Numbered from the stretch's first letter, positions 54,830 through 64,000 are shown. The stretch is DNA of 64,000 bases from an uncultured bacterium (GCA_903824675.1 CAIJXV010000105.1:1-64000); one strand, 5' to 3'. Notes: generated by a model not told the origin, from the letters alone. A program made the numbers and translations.

Positions 54830-55834
54830 TTAGGTTTCCCAGCGAATCTGCTTGCGGAGGGCTTCCTTCAAATCTTCAATGCCCTCGCCGGTGAGGGCAG
54901 ACACCCGTAACGGTTTGGTGCGGGTCGCCTTGCGGAAGGCGGCCAGGTTATCGGCGGCCTCCGGCAAATCCATCTTATTGGCGACGACCACCGACGGGCG
55001 CAGTAATAATTCGTGGCGATACTGGTCCAGTTCATGCCGCAAGGTCCGATAGTCTTCGATCGGGTCCCGGTCTTCCGATCCGGCCATGTCGATGACATAG
55101 ATGAGCGCCGACGCGCGTTCGACATGGCGGAGGAAGCGTTGTCCGAGTCCGATTCCGAGATAAGCGCCCTTGATCAGGCCGGGGATATCGGCGATGGTGG
55201 CTTTGGTGTAATCGGCAAAATGGAGCGTGCCGATGATCGGATTTAAGGTGGTGAAGGGATACGGGCCGATCTTGGGATGAGCGTGGGTCAATTGGCTGAT
55301 CAACGAAGATTTGCCGGAATTGGGGAAGCCGACCAGTCCAAAATCAGCGGAAATTTTGAGTTCCAATCGGATGGTTTTAATTTCCCCTTCGATGCCAGGG
55401 GTGAATTCGCGGGGGGCTTGGTGAACGGAGGTTTTCCAATGAGGGTTGCCCAATCCTCCCCGACCGCCACGGGCGACCACCAGTTCAGACCCCGGCTCAA
55501 GCAGGTCGCCGAGCAGGGTTTGGGTTTCTTCGTCCCAGGCTTCGGTACCGATGGGCACCGGGATTTTCAGGTCGGCTCCATTTTTACCGTGCTTGTTGTT
55601 GCCCCGGCCGGGGCCCCCGGGTTCCGCGCGCTGATGTGGGGAAAAATAGAGGCTTTGAAGGGAATCAACCTCAGGGGACGACTGCAGGATGACATGCCCC
55701 CCCAATCCCCCATCCCCACCATCGGGGCCACCATACGGAATGTATTTCTCACGGCGAAAGTGGACACAACCGTCCCCGCCATCACCGGCGGCGGCAAAGA
55801 TCTTAACGCTATCGACGAATTGCCGTACTTTCAC
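54830..55834 (-). CDS. obg: GTPase Obg/CgtA
   Basis: A 334-residue essential GTPase of ribosome assembly and stringent control. Residues 1-155 are the glycine-rich Obg fold ('FRREKYIPYGGPDGGDGG', 'GRGGLGNPHWKT'); the G domain has GFPNSGKSSL (G1), 'DIPGLIKGA' (G3) and 'NKMD' (G4). The C-terminal OCT domain is absent, as in many bacteria. It starts right after the rpmA stop, the standard rplU-rpmA-obg order. Confidence 0.97.
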   Translation of the reverse strand: MKVRQFVDSVKIFAAAGDGGDGCVHFRREKYIPYGGPDGGDGGLGGHVILQSSPEVDSLQSLYFSPHQRAEPGGPGRGNNKHGKNGADLKIPVPIGTEAWDEETQTLLGDLLEPGSELVVARGGRGGLGNPHWKTSVHQAPREFTPGIEGEIKTIRLELKISADFGLVGFPNSGKSSLISQLTHAHPKIGPYPFTTLNPIIGTLHFADYTKATIADIPGLIKGAYLGIGLGQRFLRHVERASALIYVIDMAGSEDRDPIEDYRTLRHELDQYRHELLLRPSVVVANKMDLPEAADNLAAFRKATRTKPLRVSALTGEGIEDLKEALRKQIRWET

Positions 55835-56089
55835 TTAGGTGCTGGCGGCTTCGACAACCGATACCTTGCGAGCGGCTTTATCGAAGCAGACCACTCCGGC
55901 TTTCAACGCAAAAAGAGTGTCATCGCGTCCAATTTTAACATTACGCCCGGGATTAAATTTTGTGCCGCGCTGGCGCATGATGATGCCGCCGGCTGGAATG
56001 GTCTCGCCGGAAAAACACTTCACGCCCAAACGCTGTCCGGCGCTGTTGCGACCGTTGCATGTCTTACCGCCTGATTTCTTGGTGGCCAT
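55835..56089 (-). CDS. rpmA: 50S ribosomal protein bL27
   Basis: An 84-residue ribosomal protein with the typical N-terminus '[20 protein letters not shown]', 'LGVKCFSGE', and '[13 protein letters not shown]' that reaches the peptidyl-transferase centre. Two or three cysteines in the first half are unusual but tolerated. It lies 49 bp after rplU. Confidence 0.97.
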   Translation of the reverse strand: MATKKSGGKTCNGRNSAGQRLGVKCFSGETIPAGGIIMRQRGTKFNPGRNVKIGRDDTLFALKAGVVCFDKAARKVSVVEAAST

Positions 56090-56138
56090 GTTTCAAATCT
56101 CCCTGAACTAATAAGATGGATTGACGATACCCGGCGGA

Positions 56139-56453
56139 TTATTGAAGCGCCTCGATTTTGATCTGGGTCAATTCCTGCCGATGACCCATTTTGCGGGCAT
56201 AGCCCTTGCGCCGCCGCTTTTTGAAATGGACCAACTTGGTGCCGCGCAGGTGTTTAACCACCGTGGCGGTGACTTTGGCGCCGGCCACCGTGGGATTGCC
56301 CACGAGGAGTTTGGCACCGTCGGAGATGGCCAGAACGGAGTCGAATTCAACCGGTTTCCCGGCTTCAGCCGTCAAGCGTTCGACCGAAAAAGTAGCGCCG
56401 GGTTGGACCCAATACTGCTTGCCACCGGTCATGATAACTGCATAAGCGTCCAT
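56139..56453 (-). CDS. rplU: 50S ribosomal protein bL21
   Basis: A 104-residue ribosomal protein: 'YAVIMTGGKQYWVQPG' at the N-terminus and the basic 'HFKKRRRKGYARKMGHRQ' near the end are family signatures. It is the first gene of the operon; AAAGGAT is its ribosome site. Confidence 0.97.
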   Translation of the reverse strand: MDAYAVIMTGGKQYWVQPGATFSVERLTAEAGKPVEFDSVLAISDGAKLLVGNPTVAGAKVTATVVKHLRGTKLVHFKKRRRKGYARKMGHRQELTQIKIEALQ

Positions 56454-56488
56454 AGTCGCAATCCTTTAGGTATTGATTGAAGCGGTGC

Positions 56489-56518
56489 AAATTACTCGAA
56501 ATAGGGCGTTTTTGTCAA
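56489..56518 (-). promoter_or_regulatory. Promoter of rplU-rpmA-obg
   Basis: On the minus strand TTGACA (56513-56518) and TAATTT (56489-56494) are separated by 18 bp. It lies 36 bp upstream of the rplU start; the first is a perfect -35 box. Confidence 0.65.
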
Positions 56519-56618
56519 GCGATTATTAATTTTGTGCCCATCCGGTCTATTTTCCTCTATGGTGGTGGGGTCAGATGAAACCCCTGTGCGATAGCGCCGA
56601 AGTCAAAGGATGAAATCC

Positions 56619-57689
56619 ATGGACCTTCAAGCGACGATTCGGAAGCGACAACAACGGTGGGAACGGTTTGTGAAACCCGGGGCGGCACCGGGTTTCATGT
56701 TCATGGTCCGGTGCAATGATCCCGAGATGCCCCCCAAAGTCGCCCAATGGCCGTCGCTCCGGAAAGAGCGCGTGGAATGGATTTGGAAGACCTACCAGCG
56801 GCAACGGGATGGGGCCGCCTGGTTGGAGGACGATTTTATCCCCCATCTGAACATGCTCACCGGCACGGAGATCTTTGCGGAAGCCTTTGGCTGTCAGGTT
56901 CATCGCCCCCCGGACAATATGCCGTTTGCGTTGCCGTTGATTCGCACCGCCCCGGAAGTCGCCGGACTCCAGGTCCCCGAGTTGAGTACTTCGACGCTGG
57001 CCTATCTTTTCGATATGGCCGATGAATTACATCGGCGCGATCCGGATGCGGTCTTCCGCTTGATTGATGTCCAAAGTCCCATGGACATCGCCGCCCTGAT
57101 TTGGGAAAAGGAATCGTTTTTCCTGGCCCTCGTGAAAGAGCCGGAAGCGGTCAAAGAACTGGCCGCAAAAGTTCGCCAGTTGATGATCGCATTCCTGGAC
57201 GAATGGTTCCGCCGGTACGGGACCCGCTATGTGGCGCACTTCCCGGATTATTTCATGACCAGCGGCGTGACCTTGTCGGAGGATGAGGTGGGGACGGTGA
57301 GTCCGGACATGGTCGAGGAGTTTTTCCTGCCGGAACTGGCGGCCCTGTCGAATCGGTATGGCGGATTGGGCGTGCACTGTTGTGCGAATTCCCGGCATCA
57401 ATGGGCGAATTTCAAGAAAATCCCCGGCTTGCGGGTGCTCAATATCATTCAGCCGTTGGAATTGACCCAGGAAGCCTTCCGCTTTTTCGCCGACGGGCCG
57501 GTCCAAATGCACTGGGCGCCCGTGGCTTCCGGGCCGATAGAGACTTGGCCCGGCCAATATCCCGCCCAAGCCCGGGTGATCATCGAAGTGCCGGTGAATA
57601 CGAAGGCCGAGGCTGTGGCCGCCGCAAATACCCTGAACGGGCTGAACTCCAGGAAGCTTCATTCCCCCCTAACGGGAGACGTCGCATGA
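56619..57689 (+). CDS. Uroporphyrinogen decarboxylase (UroD)-fold protein, methyltransferase-like
   Basis: A 356-residue TIM-barrel protein of the UroD/MtbA superfamily. It lacks the N-terminal HemE active-site signature. 'GLGVHCCANSRHQWANFKKI' near 250 holds the His/Cys cluster that binds zinc in corrinoid methyltransferases. In PVC genomes many such paralogs accompany sugar-catabolic genes with unknown substrates. The ATG at 56619 has AAAGGA at good spacing; the ATG at 56610 has none. It overlaps the GDSL gene by 4 bp (ATGA). Confidence 0.8.
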   Translation: MDLQATIRKRQQRWERFVKPGAAPGFMFMVRCNDPEMPPKVAQWPSLRKERVEWIWKTYQRQRDGAAWLEDDFIPHLNMLTGTEIFAEAFGCQVHRPPDNMPFALPLIRTAPEVAGLQVPELSTSTLAYLFDMADELHRRDPDAVFRLIDVQSPMDIAALIWEKESFFLALVKEPEAVKELAAKVRQLMIAFLDEWFRRYGTRYVAHFPDYFMTSGVTLSEDEVGTVSPDMVEEFFLPELAALSNRYGGLGVHCCANSRHQWANFKKIPGLRVLNIIQPLELTQEAFRFFADGPVQMHWAPVASGPIETWPGQYPAQARVIIEVPVNTKAEAVAAANTLNGLNSRKLHSPLTGDVA

Positions 57690-59374
57690 CAACCCCCAAG
57701 ACCGCGTTAGTATTAAGGAAGAACGACCGGATCGTGTTTCTGGGCGATTCCATCACCGAACAGCATCTCTATACCAATTATGTCGAAGGTTACCTGGTGG
57801 CCCGGTATCCGGAACTGAACCTGAGTTTTTTCAATGCCGGGTGGGGGGGCGACACGGCGCCGGGTGGCGTTCAACGGTTGCAGCGCGACGTGCTGTCCTT
57901 GAAGCCGACCCTGGTCGTCCTCTGCTTTGGAATGAACGATGGGGCCTACAGTCCGATGACCGAGGGGATCCTGCGGCGATATGCCGCGGGGATGAATGAA
58001 TTGGTACGGCTGTTAAAGAAAAATCGGATTCGCGCGGTGCTCTTGACTCCCGGGATGGTCGATCACGCGAAGAATCCCGGACTCAAGTCGATCAACTATT
58101 CCGGGCGGAATTTAAGGATCCTGGCCGATTTCGTTCTGAAACTGGCGAAAGGCGAGAATCTTCCCGTGGGGGATATTCACCAATTGATGACCGATGTGGA
58201 TGCCCGGGCGAAGCAGGCGGATCGCGAATTCAGCATGATCCCGGATTCCGTGCATCCCGATCCGGCCGGGCATCTGGTCATGGCCTATGGGCTTCTTCAG
58301 GCCTTAGGGGTGCCCCCGTTGCGGGAGTCGGCGGAGATCGATCTGCCCGTCGGTAAGGCCGTATGCAGTAACGGCCTGACGGTATCCGATATCCAGGCGT
58401 GCGAGCGGGGATTCGATTTTAAACTCAAGCTGAAGTGCCCCCCGTTTTTTATCGAGCCCGCCGCGCGCAAGATCCTGCCCTTTCTTCCCTTTCAGGAGAC
58501 CTATAATAACCTGACGCTTTCATTCCGTGGCGGACGGGCGGAACGGTATTACTTTAAAAGCGGAACGGTGCGGAGTGAAGGCCGGTCGCTTCGGGAATTG
58601 CAGACCGGAATCAATTTGTCGTCTCTGTGGCAAACCGCCCCGGTGCTGGCCCTCGGGCGGGTTCATCAATTTACCGGCGAAAAGAACCAGATGTTTTTCC
58701 GGTTATGGCGGGTAGTCGCCTTGGCCGGCCAGGCCGGATCGGACTATTGTGCGGTTGTCCACCAAGCCGCCGGGGCGGCCATGCCCCTTCTGGAAAAAGC
58801 GCGGGCGGTCCTGGTGAAGCAAGCCCTGGGACCGTATACGATCCGGATGCTGGCGGCCGATCTGCCGGGGGAACCGCTGGAGAACGATGATTTCATCAGT
58901 TGCTGGAGTTTGCGCGGACCCTTTGGGTCTACGGCCAAGACCGATGGCCGGGATTTTCTGGGCGGCGAAGCCCAGCTGACGGCGACCGTGCCGGTTTTGT
59001 CCCGGGAGTGGACGGAAGGAAACCTGGATATCGAAAATTCCGGGAATGCCCTGAATGCATTTTTCGGGCCACACGAGAATTGCTGTGCGTACCTGTTGAC
59101 CGTGATTGATTCCCCGATCCGCCAGACGGCCGAGTTACGGGTGGGGAGTGATGATGGTTTTGCCGTCTGGCTGAACGGACAATGCCTGGCGAATCGCATC
59201 GAGTGGCGTCGCGGTTTGGCCGTGGACCAGGATCGGTTGCCGGTAACCTTGCGAAAAGGGGCCAATGTGTTGCTGATCAAGGTGTCCCAAGGCGCGGCGG
59301 GATGGGGCGTGTGCGTCCGGTTTGCCGGTCTGAGCCGGACCGTGGTAGCGACCCGGGCCAAGCGCAAAGGGTGA
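57686..59374 (+). CDS. SGNH/GDSL hydrolase with C-terminal beta-sandwich domain
   Basis: A 562-residue protein. Residues 1-215 are an SGNH hydrolase: 'IVFLGDSITEQ' (16-26), 'NAGWGGDTA' (block II Gly), 'LCFGMNDG' (block III Asn) and 'DSVHPDPAGH' (block V Asp, His). The middle is unassigned; the last 90 residues ('ELRVGSDDGFAVWLNGQCLA') resemble a galactose-binding/PA14-like module seen at the end of glycosidases. No signal peptide. It likely removes acetyl or other esters from sugars and is translationally coupled to the UroD-like gene. Confidence 0.85.
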   Translation: MTTPKTALVLRKNDRIVFLGDSITEQHLYTNYVEGYLVARYPELNLSFFNAGWGGDTAPGGVQRLQRDVLSLKPTLVVLCFGMNDGAYSPMTEGILRRYAAGMNELVRLLKKNRIRAVLLTPGMVDHAKNPGLKSINYSGRNLRILADFVLKLAKGENLPVGDIHQLMTDVDARAKQADREFSMIPDSVHPDPAGHLVMAYGLLQALGVPPLRESAEIDLPVGKAVCSNGLTVSDIQACERGFDFKLKLKCPPFFIEPAARKILPFLPFQETYNNLTLSFRGGRAERYYFKSGTVRSEGRSLRELQTGINLSSLWQTAPVLALGRVHQFTGEKNQMFFRLWRVVALAGQAGSDYCAVVHQAAGAAMPLLEKARAVLVKQALGPYTIRMLAADLPGEPLENDDFISCWSLRGPFGSTAKTDGRDFLGGEAQLTATVPVLSREWTEGNLDIENSGNALNAFFGPHENCCAYLLTVIDSPIRQTAELRVGSDDGFAVWLNGQCLANRIEWRRGLAVDQDRLPVTLRKGANVLLIKVSQGAAGWGVCVRFAGLSRTVVATRAKRKG

Positions 59375-59683
59375 GCCCCCCACGGGTTCCTGCGGGGGGG
59401 CGCTTGAATCCCTGGATGCGACCCAGCGGGAGGCGGGCCTGTCGCTGGAGTTGTGCGCGGCAGATATTCTGGAGCGTGCAGATGCCCCAGGCGTGGAGGA
59501 TTTCGATCCCCGGGCTGACCAGCCAGGCCATCCATAATCTGAAGGACACCTCCCGCCTTCCTGATCCAAGGCGGCGGCCAGAGTGATATTTGGGCGACGA
59601 AAAAGTGGCGATTGATTCTGTCGGCGGAGTCGGGTACCGTAAGGAATAAGGGCGATCGCCCCATCAATCGGAGGTCTTGACCT
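59375..59683. other. Intergenic region without a recognised gene
   Basis: At 59374-59404 a strong hairpin (CCCCCCAC ... GCGGGGGGG) follows the GDSL stop; without a T run it is a weak candidate terminator. A minus-strand frame (59277-59549) has no similarity I can recognise. CGGAGG precedes the NYN gene start. Confidence 0.5.
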
Positions 59684-60502
59684 ATGCCCCAACATAATGA
59701 CAGCCACAACATGGCCCTGTTCTGTGATTTCGAAAACATCGCCCTGGGCGTGCGGGACGCCGAAATCGGCCCGTTCAATATCGGTAAAGTCACTGAACGA
59801 CTGTTGTTAAAGGGCGACATCGTGGTCAAAAAAGCCTACTGCGACTGGAACCGTTACCGGGATTTCAAGGCGCCGATGCACGAGGCCTCCTTCGAGTTGA
59901 TCGAAATTCCGCATGTTCGGCAGAGTGGCAAAAATTCGGCGGACATCCGCATGGTGGTGGATGCGCTCGACCTGTGCTACACCAAAGCCCACGTGGATAC
60001 CTTCGTCATCATCAGCGGGGATTCCGACTTCTCGCCCCTGGTCAGCAAACTTCGCGAAAACAACAAGATGGTGATCGGGGTTGGCGTCAAAAATTCAACG
60101 GCGGACTTGCTCACGGCCAATTGCGACGAGTTCATTTACTACGATGATTTGGTGCGGCGTCCGGTGGCCCGGCCTCTCCCGCCGCCCGTGACCTCAGACC
60201 GGAAGCCCACCCGGGTGGCCGCGGTCAAGGTGGTTCCACCCTCCGGAGCCTCGACCGATGAAGCGTTTGATCTGGTGGTTGAGACGTATGAGGCGCTCCA
60301 GGGCGAGCGAGGGGCCGATGACCGGATCTGGGGATCCATGATCAAGCAAACCCTCCAGCGCCGGAAACCCGGATTCAGCGAATCCTCCTATGGATTCCGC
60401 TCCTTTCGACAATTACTCGAAGAAGCGGCGGGCCGAGGCATTTTTAAATTAGAACATGACGAGAAGTCCGGCGGCATTGTCGTTCGGCGCTGCCGGCCGT
60501 GA
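59684..60502 (+). CDS. NYN-domain ribonuclease-like protein with C-terminal OST-HTH/LOTUS domain
   Basis: A 272-residue LabA/DUF88-type protein. The NYN (PIN-like) domain fills about 10-150: 'LFCDFENIA' (12-20, Asp), 'SADIRMVVDAL' (Asp) and 'ISGDSDFSPLV' (Asp pair) supply the metal-binding acids of an RNA-cutting site. After a proline-rich linker, residues about 195-270 ('RIWGSMIKQTLQRRKPGFSE', 'FRSFRQLLEEA') form an OST-HTH/LOTUS domain, which binds RNA. The known family combination suggests RNA processing or decay; the target is unknown. Monocistronic. Confidence 0.93.
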   Translation: MPQHNDSHNMALFCDFENIALGVRDAEIGPFNIGKVTERLLLKGDIVVKKAYCDWNRYRDFKAPMHEASFELIEIPHVRQSGKNSADIRMVVDALDLCYTKAHVDTFVIISGDSDFSPLVSKLRENNKMVIGVGVKNSTADLLTANCDEFIYYDDLVRRPVARPLPPPVTSDRKPTRVAAVKVVPPSGASTDEAFDLVVETYEALQGERGADDRIWGSMIKQTLQRRKPGFSESSYGFRSFRQLLEEAAGRGIFKLEHDEKSGGIVVRRCRP

Positions 60503-60558
60503 AGGAGCCGTAGCCGCCGCGGACCGATCGGCCTGTATCGGACGAGGGGGACCTTCCG

Positions 60559-61513
60559 CTACTTCCGCTGGTACAGGATCAATTCACTGGTGAAGGCCGC
60601 ATCCAAAGGAATGGAGAGGCCGTTGGCCAGTTCATTGCCGGACAGGCTGAAGGTTTGCCCGGAGTTATCCAATGTCACCTGGTACCTGGCGGCACGGTCT
60701 ACTCCTCGCAGACGCAGGAGATAGGGCTCCTGGTTTTGCGCCAGCTGAAATACGCCGGCATACCCGCGTGTGCGATTCGGGGCGGCATATTCCAGCACAC
60801 ACCAAGGCGCGGGGGAGTATATTCCGATGTCCGGGGTGTGGTGATAGACCGTCGGATGGTGGGCCAATACCGGCCGACAGAATCCCTTGTGCAGATCAAG
60901 GTATCGCCGGGTCTTGCGGAAAAACTCGGAATGACGATCCGCATTTTGTGCTCCGAACCCGACGAAGATGGGCAGCGCAAACAACGCCACGCGCAGGTGC
61001 GTGTCGGCGTCGGCAGACAGGTGGGCTTGGAACTGACTCCCCCAGTTGACATGATTGTGATAGTAACACAGGGCTTCCGGGGGGATGAACAGCGTCATGG
61101 CATTGATGGCGCGGATGGCATACGGATGGACCGACCAATCGCTTTCGCACATATAGTGGAAAAGGGATAGCATTCCGATGTCGTTCCGGGCTCCGCCGCT
61201 GGCGCAATTTTCCAGGCACACCCCGGGATATTCGCGCCGCACCCGTTCATAGGTCTTGCGGATGACCTCTTGGTGCCGCCAGCCTTCGTTTTCGGCAAAA
61301 CCGTCACGGAGGGATTGGCCGCCTTCGCGGACACTGACGTTATAGTCCAGTTTGTAAAAATCCACTTTGTGTTCCCGGATCAGACGCAGGACGGTGTCTT
61401 CGAAGAATCGGGCGGCCTCGGGATGGGCCAGATCGAGGGTCTCGCCACATTCCCGTTGCCCATCGGTTTTCAAGAGCCAATCGGGGTGTTCCGTCGCAAG
61501 GGAAAAGACCGGT
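60559..61513 (-). pseudogene. 5'-truncated alpha-galactosidase-like (GH36) gene
   Basis: About 318 codons matching the C-terminal half of a GH36-type glycosidase: 'TEHPDWLLKTDG' at the front, 'DFYKLDYN' with the nucleophile Asp, 'ENCASGGARNDIGML' and 'SDWSVHP' with the acid/base region, then a C-terminal beta domain. The N-terminal beta-sandwich and the first barrel strands (about 350 residues) are missing: homology stops at an in-frame TAA at about 61512-61514, and another gene ends only 56 bp upstream. The TTG at 61473 is the only nearby start. It is best seen as a deletion remnant. Confidence 0.7.
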
Positions 61514-61569
61514 TATGCCGGCGGCCTTTCATTCGTCCAAACCCCCTATCCGCCGGAGGGGTCGGGGAA

Positions 61570-62361
61570 TCACCAGACGGTCCACCCGCCATCCACGCAG
61601 ATATTCTGGCCGGTCATAAACTGGCCCGCATCGGTACAAAGCAGGGCTACGGCGCCTTTGATATCTTCAGGCTGGCCCACCCGGTTGAGGGGGGCTTTGG
61701 CGGCGAGACGCCGGCCGAATTCCGTATCCTGCATCTGCCAGTCGTGGGGAAAAGCTCCCGGACTGAGCGCATTGACCCGGATCCCATGCGGCGAGAGGAA
61801 ACTGGCCAGATACCGGGTCAACTGGAGGACCCCGCCTTTGGCTGCGTTATAGCTGGCCGGAACGGCGTGCGGATTTCCTTCGTAAAGTTTGTAGTCCGGT
61901 GCGACATGACCATACATCGAGGCGGTGTTCAAAATGACCCCGCGCGTGGCCTTGAGATAATCAAACGCCTCGCGAACCCCATAGAAAACAGCGCTGAGAC
62001 CGATCTCGATATTGTCCCGCCATTCCTCGTAAGAAATGGTTTCGAAACGGTTTTTCTGACCGGCATAGGCGTTGTTGATCAGGATATGAATTCCGCCGAG
62101 TTGGTCGGCCGTGGCTCGCAGAGCTTCGCGGAGACTTTCGGGTTTGCGAATATCGCACGCCAGCCCGATGGCTCGAATGCCGTAGTCGGTCTTGAGCGTC
62201 TGCGTGAATTCCTCGCACGAGGCGGTGTTGATTTCGGCGATGGCAATATCCGCGCCGAGTTCGGCCAGCGTCTCGCACATGGCCCGCCCCAGATAACCCG
62301 ATCCGCCGGTAATGAATACAGTGCGGCCCTTGAGATTCGTCAATTCGCTTAGTTTACGCAT
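61570..62361 (-). CDS. SDR-family oxidoreductase
   Basis: A 263-residue short-chain dehydrogenase: 'VFITGGSGYLGRAM' (NAD(P) site), 'LINNAYAG', Ser in 'NTASMYGHV', and 'YNAAKGGV' with the Tyr-x3-Lys pair; 'GGW' closes the chain. It resembles gluconate 5-dehydrogenase-type or sugar-oxidising SDRs. I chose the ATG at 62361 with AAGGAG seven bases upstream, and discarded a long upstream extension. It lies 46 bp downstream of the secreted GDSL gene on the same strand, probably the same operon. Confidence 0.9.
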   Translation of the reverse strand: MRKLSELTNLKGRTVFITGGSGYLGRAMCETLAELGADIAIAEINTASCEEFTQTLKTDYGIRAIGLACDIRKPESLREALRATADQLGGIHILINNAYAGQKNRFETISYEEWRDNIEIGLSAVFYGVREAFDYLKATRGVILNTASMYGHVAPDYKLYEGNPHAVPASYNAAKGGVLQLTRYLASFLSPHGIRVNALSPGAFPHDWQMQDTEFGRRLAAKAPLNRVGQPEDIKGAVALLCTDAGQFMTGQNICVDGGWTVW

Positions 62362-62407
62362 GGGTATCTCCTTGCCATAGGGTTGTTTGATGACCGTTTT
62401 CCCGAGG

Positions 62408-63988
62408 TTACTCCAGCCATTTGACCGTCCACACATGTTCCACGGGACGGGCCTCCGCCAGCACCTTGGGCTCAACCCGGGTGGATGGCGGCGGCTCACC
62501 TTTTCCGACCACGGCGCGAATGGTATTCGCCCGAACGGCGGCCAAAACCCGTAATGTTTGGGCGGCCACCGGACCCTTGTCCAGCAAACCGGCATCGAAT
62601 CCGAGGGTCAGCTGTTCGGCGGTGGTCACCGCCACGGCTTCTCCATCGATGGCGATTTCATAGCGTCCGGCGGGAAGATGTTCCACGGCGAGCAGATATC
62701 GGCTCAAGCCGAAGATCGAATGGGGCGAACCGAGGGACGTGGGGACGTCCACGCCCAGGGCCGGCCGGGCGAGGGGGTCGATCGGGAATGGCAGGGATTG
62801 ATCCCATCGTTTAAAACTCACGATGCCCTTTTGGATTTTCAGATCGCGGACCTCGGCTTTTGTGGCGGACATAACCACCTGTTTTTCAGCGTCAATGCGA
62901 ACGTCGCTGACCAATCCATCGGCATCCAATAATTTCAGCAAAACTCCGGCCATACATAAATGTCCGGCCTCGTTGGGATGGATTAAATCGGTCGGCCGTT
63001 CCGATCCGGTGTATCCGCTCAATTGGATAAAGGGTGGCGTAGCCGCATCCACTTGGGCGGCCCAACCGCGCAGAAATTGACGGAATGCCTCCCACTGTTC
63101 GACCTTTGCACCCTTCAGGCCCTGCCATTGGAGCAGGAGGTGATCCAGGTCGGGCGCGGGGAGGAGCGCTACCAGGGCGGGATTGTCGAGAAAGGGTTTG
63201 ACGGCAACCGAGAGTGCCACGCCTTGGGTTTTATAATTGGTCATGGTCAAGGGGGTGTCGAGTAGCTTGACCAGTCCCTGTCGCAAGGCGGCGACCCGGT
63301 CCCGCCCATAAGTGGCAGCGAAAATCTGCTGGAGCGGCGCCATCTGGTCGATAAACGGAACCTGATTGCGCGCCGCCAGTTGGCTGAGTTTGTCGGCGAA
63401 CTGACGGTTGACCGGATTTGAACGCCAGCCCTCGGGCCGGGTGGTTCCATCAACCTTCTGGCCGGTCAGCCGAAATTTGCCGCCATCGGAGGCATAGTCG
63501 GCCGGGGCCAGCAAGGGCGACGCGCTGAACATCAGCAAGCGCGCCCCGGTACCCTGCACGGCTTCAACAAACCGCTGGGGTGCGCTGTGGGGATTCTCCA
63601 GAAAATCCTGCTCGCCCGGAAAAACCTTGGCGTGATCATTCATCCCGTAATTCACCGTCACCAGGGTGGGCTTATACGCGGCGATGGTGTCCCGAAACCG
63701 AATGATGCCTTGAATATAAACTTCGCCCGATTTACCTGAATTGACCGTGGTGAAGGCCAGTCCGGGGTATCGGGCGCGGATGAACGCCTCCAGATAAACC
63801 GTGTATAAGTTCTGCCAGGTAATGCTGTCGCCGACCAGCACCCAGACATCGCCGTTCCGAACAAAAAAACCATTCGTCGGGAGGGCGGGTTCAGGAGGCG
63901 TGAAAACAGGCGCGGCGACCGCCGCTTGAGTGGCCAGCCCCAGCCCGAGCAGGGCGACGAGCAACCAACTTTTATGCGCTGATTTCAT
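62408..63988 (-). CDS. Secreted SGNH/GDSL hydrolase
   Basis: A 526-residue protein with a clear signal peptide (1-26, 'WLLVALLGLGLATQAAVAA'). The SGNH blocks are 'VLVGDSITWQ' (50-59, Ser55), 'SGKSGE', 'NYGMNDH' and 'DLIHPNEAGH' (catalytic Asp and His). The C-terminal third is a beta-rich domain without a name. It resembles the carbohydrate esterases that remove acetyl groups outside the cell. A paralog without a signal peptide lies at 57.7 kb. Confidence 0.88.
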   Translation of the reverse strand: MKSAHKSWLLVALLGLGLATQAAVAAPVFTPPEPALPTNGFFVRNGDVWVLVGDSITWQNLYTVYLEAFIRARYPGLAFTTVNSGKSGEVYIQGIIRFRDTIAAYKPTLVTVNYGMNDHAKVFPGEQDFLENPHSAPQRFVEAVQGTGARLLMFSASPLLAPADYASDGGKFRLTGQKVDGTTRPEGWRSNPVNRQFADKLSQLAARNQVPFIDQMAPLQQIFAATYGRDRVAALRQGLVKLLDTPLTMTNYKTQGVALSVAVKPFLDNPALVALLPAPDLDHLLLQWQGLKGAKVEQWEAFRQFLRGWAAQVDAATPPFIQLSGYTGSERPTDLIHPNEAGHLCMAGVLLKLLDADGLVSDVRIDAEKQVVMSATKAEVRDLKIQKGIVSFKRWDQSLPFPIDPLARPALGVDVPTSLGSPHSIFGLSRYLLAVEHLPAGRYEIAIDGEAVAVTTAEQLTLGFDAGLLDKGPVAAQTLRVLAAVRANTIRAVVGKGEPPPSTRVEPKVLAEARPVEHVWTVKWLE

Positions 63989-64000
63989 AATGCCGCCGGT

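Noticed and set aside
57380-57685. N-terminal extension of the GDSL hydrolase gene
   Set aside because: It overlaps the UroD-like gene in another frame and has no homology; the ATG at 57686 overlaps the upstream stop in the usual coupled way.
56619-57689. hemE (true uroporphyrinogen decarboxylase)
   Set aside because: It lacks the HemE N-terminal substrate-binding signature and has a His/Cys cluster typical of corrinoid methyltransferases; it is also far from the hem genes.

Overview
The window reads as chromosomal DNA of a heterotrophic, probably anaerobic or facultative bacterium of the PVC superphylum, most likely Kiritimatiellota or a related Verrucomicrobiota. This is inference from gene content: a formylglycine sulfatase, several SGNH/GDSL hydrolases, a heparinase II/III-like protein, a UroD-like methyltransferase-family protein, a GH36 remnant, CBM9-like domains, and many short palindromic repeats. 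No rRNA or tRNA gene is visible to settle the taxonomy.

Layout. 0.4-13 kb: an Old Yellow Enzyme/GltD fusion, a DedA protein, a possible lipoprotein with two glycosyltransferase-type genes, a nucleotidyltransferase module, a sulfatase and a glycoside-hydrolase-like protein. 13-19.4 kb: a heavy-metal RND efflux operon (periplasmic metal-binding protein, CusC, CusB, CusA); cusA is split by a frameshift with missing sequence. 19.4-35.5 kb: a long minus-strand gene train from one promoter/operator region. It holds cysH, cysD, cysN, a DUF2061 gene, metY, a fused ubiquitin-like carrier/E1 gene, a JAMM peptidase, a sulfite reductase-TusA fusion, cysK, and then the siroheme genes hemA (with a Met8 domain), hemC-cobA-hemD, hemB and hemL. 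Together these take sulfate to sulfide and on to cysteine and homocysteine, and make the siroheme needed by the sulfite reductase.

35.7-43.8 kb: an Rsm22-like methyltransferase, an hsdM remnant beside a Fic protein, gnd, an SDR gene, a LarA-type racemase and a VapBC-like pair. 44.3-48.4 kb: an array of gene cassettes separated by attC-like sites with no integrase in view (a CALIN). It carries two membrane proteins, an SGNH hydrolase and a protein made of 18-residue Cys/His repeats, and is followed by a MazEF-like pair. 49-64 kb: a heparinase-like protein, a radical SAM/GT2 pair, the rplU-rpmA-obg operon, a UroD-like/GDSL pair, a NYN-domain protein, a truncated GH36, an SDR and a secreted GDSL hydrolase.

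The strongest lead is the sulfur operon. Its carrier/E1/JAMM/MetY/Sir set matches the protein-thiocarboxylate homocysteine pathway known from Wolinella succinogenes, but here the carrier is fused to its activating enzyme and TusA is fused to the sulfite reductase. Second are the integron-like cassette array with its zinc-repeat protein, and a HemC domain that lacks the region bearing the cofactor cysteine.
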